Origin: CALMEC01 sp031366605
GTDB lineage: Bacteria > Actinomycetota > Thermoleophilia > Miltoncostaeales > Miltoncostaeaceae
Assembly: GCA_031366605.1 (NCBI GenBank)
Contig: JANLOO010000007.1
Location: forward strand, 62,001-126,000
Direction of reading: 5' to 3'
Length of the DNA stretch: 64,000 nt
Below, piece after piece: positions 51,780 to 60,636 of the stretch (its first letter is position 1; each line of letters starts with the position of its first letter). The notes beneath the pieces were generated by a model, which ran no database searches, was not told where the DNA came from, and saw only the letters and a list, made by a program, of their open reading frames with translations. The translations under genes were made by a program, and so were the position numbers.

Positions 51780-52904
51780 CTACAAGTTTCCGCGCAGTGC
51801 CTGCTCCCGCTCGATCGCCTCGAACAGGGCCTTGAAGTTACCGGCCCCGAACCCGCGGCAGCCGTGGCGCTCGATGATCTCAAAGAACACCGTCGGACGA
51901 TCGCCGACCGGCCTCGTGAAGATCTGCAGCAGATGGCCCTCGTCGTCGCGGTCGGCAAGGATCCCGAGCGTGCGCAGCTCGTCCAACTGGTCGCGCACGG
52001 CGGTGACCCGCTCCGGCAGTTCGTCGTAGTAGGTGCCCGGCGTTTTCAGAAACTGCACGCCCCGGCGACGGAGCTTGCGGACCGTCCCGACGATGTCGGT
52101 GGTTTCGATCGCGACGTGCTGTACGCCGGCGCCGTCGTGGTAGTCGAGATACTCGTCGATCTGCGACTTCCGCAATCCCTCCGCGGGTTCGTTGATCGGG
52201 AACTTGACGCGCCCGCCGCCGCTGGAGACGACCTTGCTCATCAGTGCCGAGTACTCGGTCGAGATGTCGTCGTCGGTGAAATGCAGCATCTCGGTGAAGC
52301 CCATCACCCGCTCATAGAAGCCGACCCATTCGTCCATCCCGCCCAGCTCGACGTTGCCGACGACATGGTCGATCGCCACGAACAGGCCCGCGTCGGCCCC
52401 GCCATTGACGTGGCGGAAGCCGGGGAGGTGGGGCCCGGCGTAGTCGCCGCGTTCCACGAACGTGTGGATCGTCTCGCCGTAGGCGGCGATGCTCGCCAGG
52501 CGCACCACGCCGTGCTCGTCGCGCGCCTCGCGTGGTTCGTGAACGGCGCGGGCGCCCTTGCTGACGGCGGTGCGGAAGGCCCGCTCGGCGTCGGGCACCG
52601 TCAGGGCGATCACCTTCGCCCCGTCGCCGTGGCGCGCGACATGCCGGGCGACGTCGCCGTTTGGTCGCAGCGCCCCTGTCAGCACGAGTCGCACGTCGCC
52701 GTGCTGCATCACGTGCGACACACGGTCGCGCGACCCGGTCTCGAGCCCGGCGTACGCGATCTCGTGGAAGCCGAACGCGTGCGCGTAGTAGTACGCGGCC
52801 TGGTGGGCGTTGGCGACGTAGAACTCGAGGTGGTCGATGCCGAGGAGCGGCATCTCGTCGACGGGCTGGTCGAGCGTGGCGAGCGGGGCGCGGCGGGTGG
52901 CCAT
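51780..52904 (-). CDS. hppD: 4-hydroxyphenylpyruvate dioxygenase
   Basis: This 374-residue VOC-fold enzyme converts 4-hydroxyphenylpyruvate to homogentisate. Fe ligands are visible as His in AIDHVVGNV, His in GVQHVAIET and Glu in VFFEIIERHG. The end GFGAGNFKALFEAIE is typical. The ATG at 52904 follows GGAGGAAT. It heads the hppD-hmgA-ADH transcript and is divergent from a Lrp/AsnC gene. Confidence 0.95.
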   Translation of the reverse strand: MATRRAPLATLDQPVDEMPLLGIDHLEFYVANAHQAAYYYAHAFGFHEIAYAGLETGSRDRVSHVMQHGDVRLVLTGALRPNGDVARHVARHGDGAKVIALTVPDAERAFRTAVSKGARAVHEPREARDEHGVVRLASIAAYGETIHTFVERGDYAGPHLPGFRHVNGGADAGLFVAIDHVVGNVELGGMDEWVGFYERVMGFTEMLHFTDDDISTEYSALMSKVVSSGGGRVKFPINEPAEGLRKSQIDEYLDYHDGAGVQHVAIETTDIVGTVRKLRRRGVQFLKTPGTYYDELPERVTAVRDQLDELRTLGILADRDDEGHLLQIFTRPVGDRPTVFFEIIERHGCRGFGAGNFKALFEAIEREQALRGNL

Positions 52905-53005
52905 GTCGATTCCTCCAGTGAGCCAGGTCGGTATGTATCATCATCGACGTTCTGTGAGCGACTTCAATGCTGATGCGTTGCGTTAATTGACGAGAGAAGG
53001 CTCAA

Positions 53006-53452
53006 ATCGACGTAATCGACCGGCAGATCATTGCGTTACTGCGAGAAGACGCCCGCCGAAGCTTCAAGGACGTCGGCGGCCGCGTGGGGCTGTCCGCCCC
53101 GGCCGTCAAGCGCCGCGTGGATCGCTTGGAGGAGTCAGGCGTGATCCGCGGGTACGTCGCGATCGTCGATCCGGCTGCGATGGGCTGGCCCACGCGCGGC
53201 ATCGTGTCGCTGATGTGCGACGGGCGGACCTCTGCAGCCGAGATCCGCGCGGCGACGGCCCCCATCCCGGAGGTCGCCGCCGCCTACACCGTGGCCGGTC
53301 AGGCGAGCGCGATCCTGCACGTGCAGGCCGCCCACACGGCCCACATGGAGGATGCGTTGGAACGCATCCGGCAGGCCCCCGGCGTGCGGGCGACCGAGAC
53401 GCAGATCGTCCTCTCCACCCTGTTCGAACGCCCGCTCGCCGACCGGAGCTGA
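53006..53452 (+). CDS. Lrp/AsnC-family regulator with unusual start
   Basis: A complete AsnC protein of 148 residues can be read: IDVIDRQIIALLREDARRSF, the helix-turn-helix VGLSAPAVKRRVDRLEESGV and a RAM ligand domain. The frame has no ATG/GTG/TTG before the HTH. The upstream stop is at 52988, GAGAAGG lies at 52994-53000, and ATC occurs at 53006 with ideal spacing. So the start is a rare ATC (or ATT 53030), or an ATG lost by mutation or error. GTG 53084 would delete the first helix. It likely controls divergent hppD. Confidence 0.7.
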   Translation: MDVIDRQIIALLREDARRSFKDVGGRVGLSAPAVKRRVDRLEESGVIRGYVAIVDPAAMGWPTRGIVSLMCDGRTSAAEIRAATAPIPEVAAAYTVAGQASAILHVQAAHTAHMEDALERIRQAPGVRATETQIVLSTLFERPLADRS

Positions 53453-53494
53453 TCGGGGAGTTCCGCGCTGCCGATCCGCTCCCGATGCAGGCCG

Positions 53495-54145
53495 TCAGCC
53501 CAGCACGGTTGCCACGAGGAGTCCGTCCCCGACACTCAGGGCCGCCACCGCAAGGCGCGCGTCCGAGGCGGCGAGGTCGGCAGCTGTCCGCATCGCCAGC
53601 GCGCCCGGGTCGATGCCGTCGAGATCGGCAGCTCGTCCGCTCAGAAACAGGTTGTCGGCGACGATCACTCCTCCTGGGCGCACGAGGCTGATGCACGACT
53701 CGATGTAGGCGGGGTAGTTGGGCTTGTCGGCATCGATGTACGCCAGATCGTAGGTGCCGGGAGCAAACCGGCCGAGCGTCTCGAGTGCCGCGCCGCGATG
53801 CACCCGAACGCGGTCGGCCATCCCCGCCTGTGCCAGGTTGCGCACCGCGATGTCGGCTGTCGCCTCGTCGATCTCGAGTGCGTCGAGACTGCCGCCGGGA
53901 GCGAGCGCGTCTGCGATCCACGCGGCGGAAACGCCGACGAACGTACCGATTTCGAGCGCGCGCCTGCCTCCCGTGGCCTTGACGAGCACCGCAAGCAGCC
54001 GGCCGACATCGGTGTGGGTCATCATCTCGGCGCGCGGATGGTCGGCGTGCCGCGCCAGGATCGCCGCCACCGGCGGCGGGGCGGCGTTGAGGTGATCAAG
54101 CCATGTGGCGAGCGGTTCAGTGATCTCACATCTGCCCTGGGCCAT
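53495..54145 (-). CDS. Class I SAM O-methyltransferase (CCoAOMT-like)
   Basis: This 216-residue protein has the SAM motif ALEIGTFVGVSAAWIADAL, the metal-site region YDLAYIDADKPNYPAYIE and VIVADNLFLSGR, as in the methyltransferase_3 family acting on catechols or caffeoyl-CoA-like substrates. The substrate is unknown. It sits between the AsnC regulator and the fumarylacetoacetase gene, so an aromatic substrate from the Phe/Tyr pathway is possible. Confidence 0.88.
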   Translation of the reverse strand: MAQGRCEITEPLATWLDHLNAAPPPVAAILARHADHPRAEMMTHTDVGRLLAVLVKATGGRRALEIGTFVGVSAAWIADALAPGGSLDALEIDEATADIAVRNLAQAGMADRVRVHRGAALETLGRFAPGTYDLAYIDADKPNYPAYIESCISLVRPGGVIVADNLFLSGRAADLDGIDPGALAMRTAADLAASDARLAVAALSVGDGLLVATVLG

Positions 54146-54210
54146 CGGTCCTCGTCTCGTTGCGGTCGTGCGTGTCGGGAGCGTTCTGCGACGGCGCCGG
54201 TTCGCCGCGC

Positions 54211-55035
54211 CTACCCCACCGTGGTCGTCAGCTCACCCAGCCCCTCGGCCGTGATGGTGACCACATCTCCGGGTTCGAGCCATCTGTCGCCCGGGAGCGG
54301 CCCCAGCTCCAGCAGGCAACCGCGGTCGAGCGTGCCGGATCCCAGCACGTCGCCGGGCCGAAGCCGGGTGTCGCGGGCGGCGTGCGCGACGAGTTCATCC
54401 CACGTGAACTGCATCGCATCGGTCCTGGCGCGGCCGACCTCGACACCGTTGACCGCGACAGCCGCCTCGATCGACAGCACGCCATCGCGGTAGGCCAGCT
54501 CGTCCGGAGTCACAAGCCAGGGGCCGAGGCTCGTCGCGAAGTCCTTTCCCTTCGCCGGACCCAACAACACGGCCATCTCCTGGCGCTGCACGTCGCGTGC
54601 GCTCCAGTCGTTCATCAGCGTGAACCCCGCGATCGTCCCGCGATCGCCGATGACGGCTGCGATCTCCAACTCGAAGTCGAGCATGCGGGTCGATTCGGGA
54701 CGGCGCACCGTTTGACCGGGTCCGACGATGGAGGCGGGATTCGAGAAGTAGAACGCCGGCGCGACGTACCAGTACTCTGGGATGGGTTGTCCGCGGCGCC
54801 GCCACCCGGCGGCCACGTGCCCCTCGAACGCGTAGAAGTCGCGCACGCTCGGCGGCTCGGGCACCGGTGCCATCAGCGTGATCTCGTCGAGGGACCAGCT
54901 CTGTGGGCCCGGCCCGTGACCGTGGCCGGCGAGCCAGTCGATCATCGAGACCGCCTCCAGTTGCCGCACGCTGTTGCCGGCGACGACGCCGACGCGAACC
55001 GTGCCGCCCGGGTCCGTGAACGTCGCGACGCGCAT
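54211..55035 (-). CDS. Fumarylacetoacetate hydrolase family protein
   Basis: This 274-residue protein has the FAH metal site MLDFELEIAAVIGDRG with Glu-x-Glu, plus MNDWSARDVQ and GKDFATSLGPWLVTPDEL. In this context it should cut fumarylacetoacetate to fumarate and acetoacetate. It is shorter than eukaryotic FAH and of the common bacterial size. Its ATG overlaps the stop of the upstream ligase by one base (TGATG). Confidence 0.88.
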   Translation of the reverse strand: MRVATFTDPGGTVRVGVVAGNSVRQLEAVSMIDWLAGHGHGPGPQSWSLDEITLMAPVPEPPSVRDFYAFEGHVAAGWRRRGQPIPEYWYVAPAFYFSNPASIVGPGQTVRRPESTRMLDFELEIAAVIGDRGTIAGFTLMNDWSARDVQRQEMAVLLGPAKGKDFATSLGPWLVTPDELAYRDGVLSIEAAVAVNGVEVGRARTDAMQFTWDELVAHAARDTRLRPGDVLGSGTLDRGCLLELGPLPGDRWLEPGDVVTITAEGLGELTTTVG

Positions 55036-56957
55036 CAGCGGGCCGCCCGGATTGCGTCGAGCGCCGCGGGATCTTCGAGCGTCGAGAGGTCGCCGGGATC
55101 CTCGCCGAGTGCGGTCGCGCGGACGGCCCGGCGGACGATCTTGGCCGAACGCGTCCGCGGCAGGGTGTCGACGAAGCGGATCGCCCCGGGGCGAAACGCC
55201 CGGCCCAGCGCCTGCACGACCGCGTCGACGAGTTCGGAGCGAAGGGTTTCATCTGCGGCGGCATCCGTTCGCAGGACCACGTAGCACCACGCGGTCTCGC
55301 CCTTGGTGCGGTGCGGGACGCCGACCGCACAGGCCTCGACGACCGCGGGGTGGCTCACGAGCGCGGACTCGTACTCCGCGGGCCCGACGCGCTTTCCGGC
55401 CACGTTGAGCGTGTCGTCGCTGCGCCCGTGCAGGAACCAGTCGCCATCGTCGTCGACACTGGCCCAATCGCCGTGCACCCACACGCCGGGCCAACGGGAC
55501 CAGTAGGTCTCAAGGTACCGCGCGGGATCCTTCCAGACGCCGCGGGTCATGCCTGGCCAGGGCTTCGTGCAGACCAGCTCGCCCAGCACGCCGTCGCGGA
55601 TCGGCCGTCCCTGGTCGTCCCAGACGTCGACCGCCATTCCGAGGGACGGCCGCCCGAGCGAGCAGGCGGCGATCGGCAGCGTGATGTCACACGACAGGAA
55701 ACATGCCCCGACCTCCGTGCCGCCGGAGATGTTGATGATCGGCACCCGGCCGCCGCCGACCTCGTCGAACAGCCACATGTAGGGCTCCATGTTCCACGGC
55801 TCCCCCGTCGAGCCGAAGGCTCGGAGCGACTCCAGATCCACGCCCTCATAGGCCGACTGCCCGTGGGCCTTGAGCGCCCGGATGAGTGTGGGGGACACGC
55901 CCAGGAAGCTCAGGCGGTGCCGTTCCGCAAAGCGCGCCACGCGTTCGGCCGCAGGGAAGTCGGGCGCTCCGTCGAGCACCACCAGCGTTCCGCCCACTGC
56001 ATGGGTGCCGATCGTGGCCCACGGGCCCATGATCCAACCCATGTCGGTGATCCAGGCGAGCCGGTCGCCCGGGTGCAGGTCGGCCTGAAAATGCACCTCC
56101 TGCGCGAGCTTGACGAGGAGGCCCCCGTGTACGTGGACCGCCCCTTTCGGCCGGCCGGTCGTGCCGGATGTGTAGGCGATCATCACCGGGTGCTCCGATG
56201 GCACCCACCTCGGTTCGACCGCCTCGGTGAGGGCATCGTCCCATTCCACGTCACGGCCCGATCGCCACGGGACGTCGACGCCGAGGTGGCGATGGACCAC
56301 GACGTGACGCACGCCGGGGGCGTCCTGCAGTGCCGCGTCGACGGTCGCCTTGATCTGGACCGGCGTCCCCCGGCGGGTGCTCGCGTCGGCGGTGATCACC
56401 GCGACCGCGCCCGAGTCGACCAGCCTGGTCGCGATCGCATGGGCCGAGAATCCCGAGAAGATCGGGACGACCACCGCACCCGCCCACGCGATCGCGTGGA
56501 ACGCGGTGACCGCGGCGGTCGACATCGGTATCACGAGACCCACGCGGTCGCCGTCGCCCACGCCGAGCGCGCGAAGCCCGCCGGCCAGCCGGGCGACGTC
56601 GTCGGCGAGCTCACGGTACGAGCGTGACGACACCTGGCCGTCCTCGCGCTCGGCGACCACGGCCTCGCGATCGGGGGTGGCCGCGGCGTGGCGGCCGATG
56701 CAGCTCCACGCCAGGTTCAGCTCGCCTCCGACGAACCACTGCGGCCACTCCGGACCCCGGCTCGCGTCGAGCACCCGCGTGTACGGCGTGGTGAAGTCCA
56801 GATCGAGCCAGCGGACGACGGCGTCCCAGAACCATTCCGGGTCGTCGATCGACCGCCGCAGGAGCTCCTCGTGACCGCCGAGCCCGTGTGCCCGTGCGAA
56901 CCGTGTCGTATTCGCGGCTTCGACGACCTGTTGGGACGGTGTCCAGATCGGCGTCAT
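55035..56957 (-). CDS. Acetoacetate/acyl-CoA synthetase (Acs-like AMP-forming ligase)
   Basis: This 640-residue ANL enzyme has an ACAS-type N-terminal part (WTPSQQVVEAANTTRFARAH), the P-loop YTSGTTGRPKGAVHVHGG, a GSTGEPWN motif, VHGDWASVDDDG and the hinge GRSDDTLNVAGKRVGPAEYE, with the catalytic Lys in TRSAKIVRR. Coupling to the FAH gene (TGATG) and to the AsnC gene (ATGA) suggests that it activates the acetoacetate released by FAH. Acetate or propionate are alternatives. Confidence 0.85.
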   Translation of the reverse strand: MTPIWTPSQQVVEAANTTRFARAHGLGGHEELLRRSIDDPEWFWDAVVRWLDLDFTTPYTRVLDASRGPEWPQWFVGGELNLAWSCIGRHAAATPDREAVVAEREDGQVSSRSYRELADDVARLAGGLRALGVGDGDRVGLVIPMSTAAVTAFHAIAWAGAVVVPIFSGFSAHAIATRLVDSGAVAVITADASTRRGTPVQIKATVDAALQDAPGVRHVVVHRHLGVDVPWRSGRDVEWDDALTEAVEPRWVPSEHPVMIAYTSGTTGRPKGAVHVHGGLLVKLAQEVHFQADLHPGDRLAWITDMGWIMGPWATIGTHAVGGTLVVLDGAPDFPAAERVARFAERHRLSFLGVSPTLIRALKAHGQSAYEGVDLESLRAFGSTGEPWNMEPYMWLFDEVGGGRVPIINISGGTEVGACFLSCDITLPIAACSLGRPSLGMAVDVWDDQGRPIRDGVLGELVCTKPWPGMTRGVWKDPARYLETYWSRWPGVWVHGDWASVDDDGDWFLHGRSDDTLNVAGKRVGPAEYESALVSHPAVVEACAVGVPHRTKGETAWCYVVLRTDAAADETLRSELVDAVVQALGRAFRPGAIRFVDTLPRTRSAKIVRRAVRATALGEDPGDLSTLEDPAALDAIRAAR

Positions 56958-57403
56958 CCTGGGGCTCCCGCGGCCGGATGGTGCTCCTCGAGGATCAACA
57001 TCGTGTGGGTCGTACGGACCTCCGACATGTCGTGAAGCTCCAGAAGGACGAGGTCCCGCAGCGCGTTCAGGTCGGGTGCGCGTGCGAGCAGCACGAAGTC
57101 GTGGCCGCCGCTCGTCAGCGCGAGATACTCCACTCCTGGCAGCGCCAGCAGGCGCGTGCGCACCTCCCGCCAGCTCGCCTGCTCGACATTTCCCAGGATG
57201 AGCGCACCGATCCCAAGGCCCACCTTGGCGGGGTCCACGTCCGCATGGACGCCGCGGATCACCCCGTCGTCGCGCAGGCGCTTGAGCCGGGCGTAGGCCG
57301 TTGCCCGCGAGACCGATACCCGCAGGGCGAGGTCACTGACCGAAAGGCGCCCGTCGCGCCGGAGCTCGCTGAGGACCGCTCGGTCGATGTCGTCGAGTTG
57401 CAA
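56954..57403 (-). CDS. Lrp/AsnC-family regulator
   Basis: This 149-residue regulator has an N-terminal HTH (LDDIDRAVLSELRRDGRLSV, VSRATAYARLKRLRDDGVIR) and a RAM domain. The most likely start is TTG 57403 directly before QLDDID; the frame extends upstream to 57502 without family-like sequence. It is divergent from phenylalanine hydroxylase and first in the asnC-ligase-FAH transcript (ATGA overlap), so it probably responds to Phe or Tyr and controls both directions. Confidence 0.85.
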   Translation of the reverse strand: MQLDDIDRAVLSELRRDGRLSVSDLALRVSVSRATAYARLKRLRDDGVIRGVHADVDPAKVGLGIGALILGNVEQASWREVRTRLLALPGVEYLALTSGGHDFVLLARAPDLNALRDLVLLELHDMSEVRTTHTMLILEEHHPAAGAPG

Positions 57404-57452
57404 AACCGTCGGGCTCCATGGGGAGTTTGAGCGAACCAATCGACATTCTGCC

Positions 57453-57466
57453 AACACGATTGTGTT
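57453..57466. promoter_or_regulatory. Inverted repeat in AsnC/phenylalanine hydroxylase gap
   Basis: AACAC-GATT-GTGTT, a 5-bp inverted repeat with a 4-nt spacer, lies in an AT-richer 157-nt divergent gap. A second TTGTG motif follows at 57477. This is a plausible AsnC-type site. Confidence 0.35.
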
Positions 57467-57560
57467 CTGGCAAGCATTGTGTCCGGTATTTGTCTCAACC
57501 ATTGACCGAAATGCAATAGAAGCTGGATCATTCGAGAAACGCTCCCACGAGGTTCCGTCG

Positions 57561-58442
57561 ATGAGATCCGTTGCGAACAGTGCCCCTGCCGAGTTTTCAT
57601 TGCCGGCCGATCACCCGGGTGTCTCGGACGTCGCCTACCGATTGCGACGCGCCGAGATCGCACAGGTTGGGGCGCGGTTCGCGCCGGGCGATCGGATCCC
57701 GACTGTCCACTACAGCGACGAGGAGGACGCGCTCTGGCAGCTCGCGTCGTCTGAGCTTGCCAAGAAGCACGGACAGTTCGCGTGCAGCGCGGTCATCGAC
57801 GGGAGTCAGGCGTTGGCGCTGCCAACCGGGTACGTCCCCCAGCTTCGCGACGTGTCCGAGCGTCTGCGTTCGGTGACCGGCTTCCGTGTCGAGCCCGTGC
57901 CCGGCCTCGTCCCCACGCGCCGCTTCTACGGGGCCCTGGCCGACCGATGCTTTCTCTCCACGCAATACATCCGCCACACCTCGGTGCCGTTCTACACCCC
58001 CGAGCCGGACATGATCCACGAGGTCATCGGCCACTGCACCATGCTCGCTGAGCCGCGTTTGGCCGAGCTGTACCGGCTTGCCGGCGAGGCATCCCTGCGC
58101 GCGACGACCGACGAGGCGCTCGAGTTCTTCAGCCGTGTCTTCTGGTTCACGCTGGAGTTCGGGGTGGTGTACGAGGGTGGTGAGCTTCGCTGCTACGGGG
58201 CGGGGTTGCTCTCATCGTTCGGTGAAATCGAGATGTTCCGGACGGCCGAGACGAAGCCGTTCGACATCCTCACGATGGGTAGCACCGCCTACGACATCAC
58301 GCGCTATCAGCCCGTCCTCTTCGCCGGCGCAGACATGGAGCAGGTCGTCGACGAGCTCACGTCATGGCTTCAGCTGTTCGACGACGACTGGTACCGGGAG
58401 AATGTTGCGTCCGAGGGGTCTACCTCCCTGCACGCCACTTAA
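57561..58442 (+). CDS. phhA: Phenylalanine 4-hydroxylase
   Basis: This 293-residue pterin-dependent aromatic amino acid hydroxylase has Fe ligands in MIHEVIGHCTML (two His) and Glu in FFSRVFWFTLEFGV, plus GYVPQLRDVSERL, TGFRVEPVPGLVPTRRFY and GAGLLSSFGEIE. It converts Phe to Tyr and feeds the HPPD/homogentisate route. ATG 57561 with GAGG upstream fits the bacterial length; the longer frame crosses the AsnC promoter region. Confidence 0.92.
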   Translation: MRSVANSAPAEFSLPADHPGVSDVAYRLRRAEIAQVGARFAPGDRIPTVHYSDEEDALWQLASSELAKKHGQFACSAVIDGSQALALPTGYVPQLRDVSERLRSVTGFRVEPVPGLVPTRRFYGALADRCFLSTQYIRHTSVPFYTPEPDMIHEVIGHCTMLAEPRLAELYRLAGEASLRATTDEALEFFSRVFWFTLEFGVVYEGGELRCYGAGLLSSFGEIEMFRTAETKPFDILTMGSTAYDITRYQPVLFAGADMEQVVDELTSWLQLFDDDWYRENVASEGSTSLHAT

Positions 58443-58542
58443 GTCCGCTCGAACGACGCGCGCGCACGAAGCTCAGCCGATGCGAGGGGATCTCGCTCAG
58501 CCGGCCTCCTGTCGTCGTGTCCACCAGTCTCGCGCCGCGAGG

Positions 58543-58833
58543 TCAGATGTTCGCACGCGTCTCGTCGGGCGAGCGGTGTGCCTGTCTCGCGGCGGTGATG
58601 TAGCCGATGCTCGATACGCAAAAGGGGACGAGGTAGTTCATCCCGACTTTGACCCAGATCCAGCCGGAGTAGTGCCCGCCCAGGAACGTGTCGAGCTGAT
58701 TGATCGCGGTCAGGATCGTGCCGACGACGAGGGCGATCCGGGCGCACGCCACGACCGCCGCGCGGGTTCGCAGGTGCCCGACGATGCTCCTCCACACGGT
58801 TGGCGCAGCCGTCACACGCACCCCGACAGCCAT
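58543..58833 (-). CDS. nrtS: NrtS-family nitrate/nitrite transporter-like small membrane protein
   Basis: This 96-residue protein has two hydrophobic segments, VVACARIALVVGTILTAINQ and WVKVGMNYLVPFCVSSIGYI. INQ followed by a Gly-rich loop and Y(L/C)VP(F/Y)CV is the NrtS pattern described in cyanobacteria, where paired NrtS proteins transport nitrate. Only one copy is seen, so a homo-oligomer would be needed. It is far from the nir operon. Confidence 0.7.
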   Translation of the reverse strand: MAVGVRVTAAPTVWRSIVGHLRTRAAVVACARIALVVGTILTAINQLDTFLGGHYSGWIWVKVGMNYLVPFCVSSIGYITAARQAHRSPDETRANI

Positions 58834-58972
58834 TCGGCCGGCGCGTGCGCGTCGACTTGGCGCTCAATCACATCGCGTGTCGTGCCGATCGGGGGTCGTC
58901 GGGTGATGTGCATCGCCCCACCTTGACGATCTCGTCGGCCTGGCACAACGGTCAGGACCCGGGGACGTCGAT

Positions 58973-60538
58973 TCAGTCGAACACGAGTTCGCGGGGAAGC
59001 GCCTCGAGGCAGACGCAGACGAGGTCGTCCCGGGTCAGCGCCGCGGTGTCTGCGAACTCGGCGCCGACCCGGTCGAATGTGGACACCGCGACCGGGCCGC
59101 CTTCCTCGATCTCGCGTACGACGAGATCGACGGTCTCGGCACACCACTGCGTGCCCGCATGCGCACGCAGGACGGCAATCGCCTGCTCCGGCGGCATCCC
59201 GTCGCGGTACGGACGGTTCGACGTCATCGCATCCCACGCGTCGCACACGCTGATGAGCTTGGCTTCCAGCGGGATGTCCTCGGCGGGGAGACCGTCCGGG
59301 TAGCCGGCACCATCGACGCGTTCGTGGTGCCAGCGCACGAACCGCGCAGCCGGCGCGAGCATCGGGGAGCTCTGCATCAGGGCCTCACCCCAGACGGTGT
59401 GGAGCTTCATCTGCTCGAACTCGTCGTCTGTGAGCGCGGCGGGCTTCGTCAGGATCTCGAGCGGCGCTCTGAGCTTTCCGATGTCGTGCAGCAACGCACC
59501 CAGCCCCAATGCGCGTAGTCGATCCGCTGCGAGGCCCGCGCGCACACCGGAGCGCATCGCGAGCTCCGCGACACGGACGACGTGATCGCGGGTGACGGGA
59601 TCCTTCTGCGCAAGCGCAGCGACGAATCGATGGACGACGGGTGTCAGGCCGAGTTCGAGCGCGATGAGTGGGTTGCGGTTGACCACGGGCGCGAGCGTCG
59701 CGACGACGTTGCGGTCGCCCCGGTGGGCGAGGAAAAGCCCGGCCGTCGCACCGAGCACGCCGCCCGCGTCTGCCGCGTGGGCAAGCCACCAACCGAGCGA
59801 GAACGGGGCGGTCCCCAGCCACGCCAGCATCGAGAAGCCAAGGTATCCAAACCCGACGGAGGCGGCGAGGGATGCCGTTCGGCGTCCGATTCGGTACAGA
59901 CGGAGTTGGCGCAGCGAAAGGGCAAGTGTTCCCGCGAGAGAGAGCGCCGCGACCGTGAGCGCAAACAGCGAGCCGGCGGCCGGCGCCGCCACGCTGTTCG
60001 GCCAGATCAGCAACGCGGCGGCGGTGAGTACGGACACCGCGAGCCCTGAAACGGTCCATGCCCGCCATTCGCGAGCGATCGCGATCGACGCCGGGTGACG
60101 CGGCAGAAGCATCGGCGCACCAACCACCAGAGCCAACGGAACGGCGATGAACGCGGCCACCGACACCGCCGCGTTCGGGCCGTACAGCACACCGGGAATC
60201 GTCAGGCCGTGGACCATCGGAAGGATCGACGCACTGCCGAGCGCCGCTCCGAGAATCGTCATCTCGGCCAGGCCACGTCGCCAACCGACCACGACCACGA
60301 TCAGCGCCCCGAACATGCACAAACCGGTCGCGACCACGATCGATGCGAACGCGAACCCCGGCGCCTCCCACCCCGCGGCTGCCAGCGGGCCAGTCGTCAG
60401 GAGGCCTGCCGTGGCCGTCGCAGCGGCCATGGCGAAAAGCCATGGCCAGAATCCTCGAGCGCGCGATGATTTCACGTACCAGACATCGGCAGATCCGATT
60501 GCCTGCTTGACCCGGGGGAGCCCGAAATGCGTCGCCAC
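58973..60538 (-). CDS. Membrane HD-GYP-domain protein (probable c-di-GMP phosphodiesterase)
   Basis: About eight hydrophobic helices (residues about 25-265) precede an HD-GYP domain (about 295-480) with LLHDIGKLRAPLEIL, WHHERVDGAGYPDGLPAEDI and CDAWDAMTSNRPYR. All metal-binding His/Asp positions and the GYP motif are kept, so hydrolysis of cyclic di-GMP is expected. The start is uncertain: GTG 60538 or GTG 60475 (just before the first helix); the frame runs up to 60712, but into the promoter of the divergent flavoprotein gene. Confidence 0.8.
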   Translation of the reverse strand: MATHFGLPRVKQAIGSADVWYVKSSRARGFWPWLFAMAAATATAGLLTTGPLAAAGWEAPGFAFASIVVATGLCMFGALIVVVVGWRRGLAEMTILGAALGSASILPMVHGLTIPGVLYGPNAAVSVAAFIAVPLALVVGAPMLLPRHPASIAIAREWRAWTVSGLAVSVLTAAALLIWPNSVAAPAAGSLFALTVAALSLAGTLALSLRQLRLYRIGRRTASLAASVGFGYLGFSMLAWLGTAPFSLGWWLAHAADAGGVLGATAGLFLAHRGDRNVVATLAPVVNRNPLIALELGLTPVVHRFVAALAQKDPVTRDHVVRVAELAMRSGVRAGLAADRLRALGLGALLHDIGKLRAPLEILTKPAALTDDEFEQMKLHTVWGEALMQSSPMLAPAARFVRWHHERVDGAGYPDGLPAEDIPLEAKLISVCDAWDAMTSNRPYRDGMPPEQAIAVLRAHAGTQWCAETVDLVVREIEEGGPVAVSTFDRVGAEFADTAALTRDDLVCVCLEALPRELVFD

Positions 60539-60636
60539 CGCGTCGGGAGACCTGCGCCGGCACGTGTCTCCAGGCCGGCACGGCCCGACTGCCGTCCTCG
60601 GGGCTGCCACAATTGGTACATGAACCCTCGATCGCG

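Noticed and set aside
51396..52973. 525-codon plus-strand frame antisense to HGO and HPPD
   Set aside because: Both enzymes are certain; the frame has no recognisable sequence.
55311..56627. 438-codon plus-strand frame antisense to the acyl-CoA synthetase
   Set aside because: Shadow of a conserved ANL enzyme.
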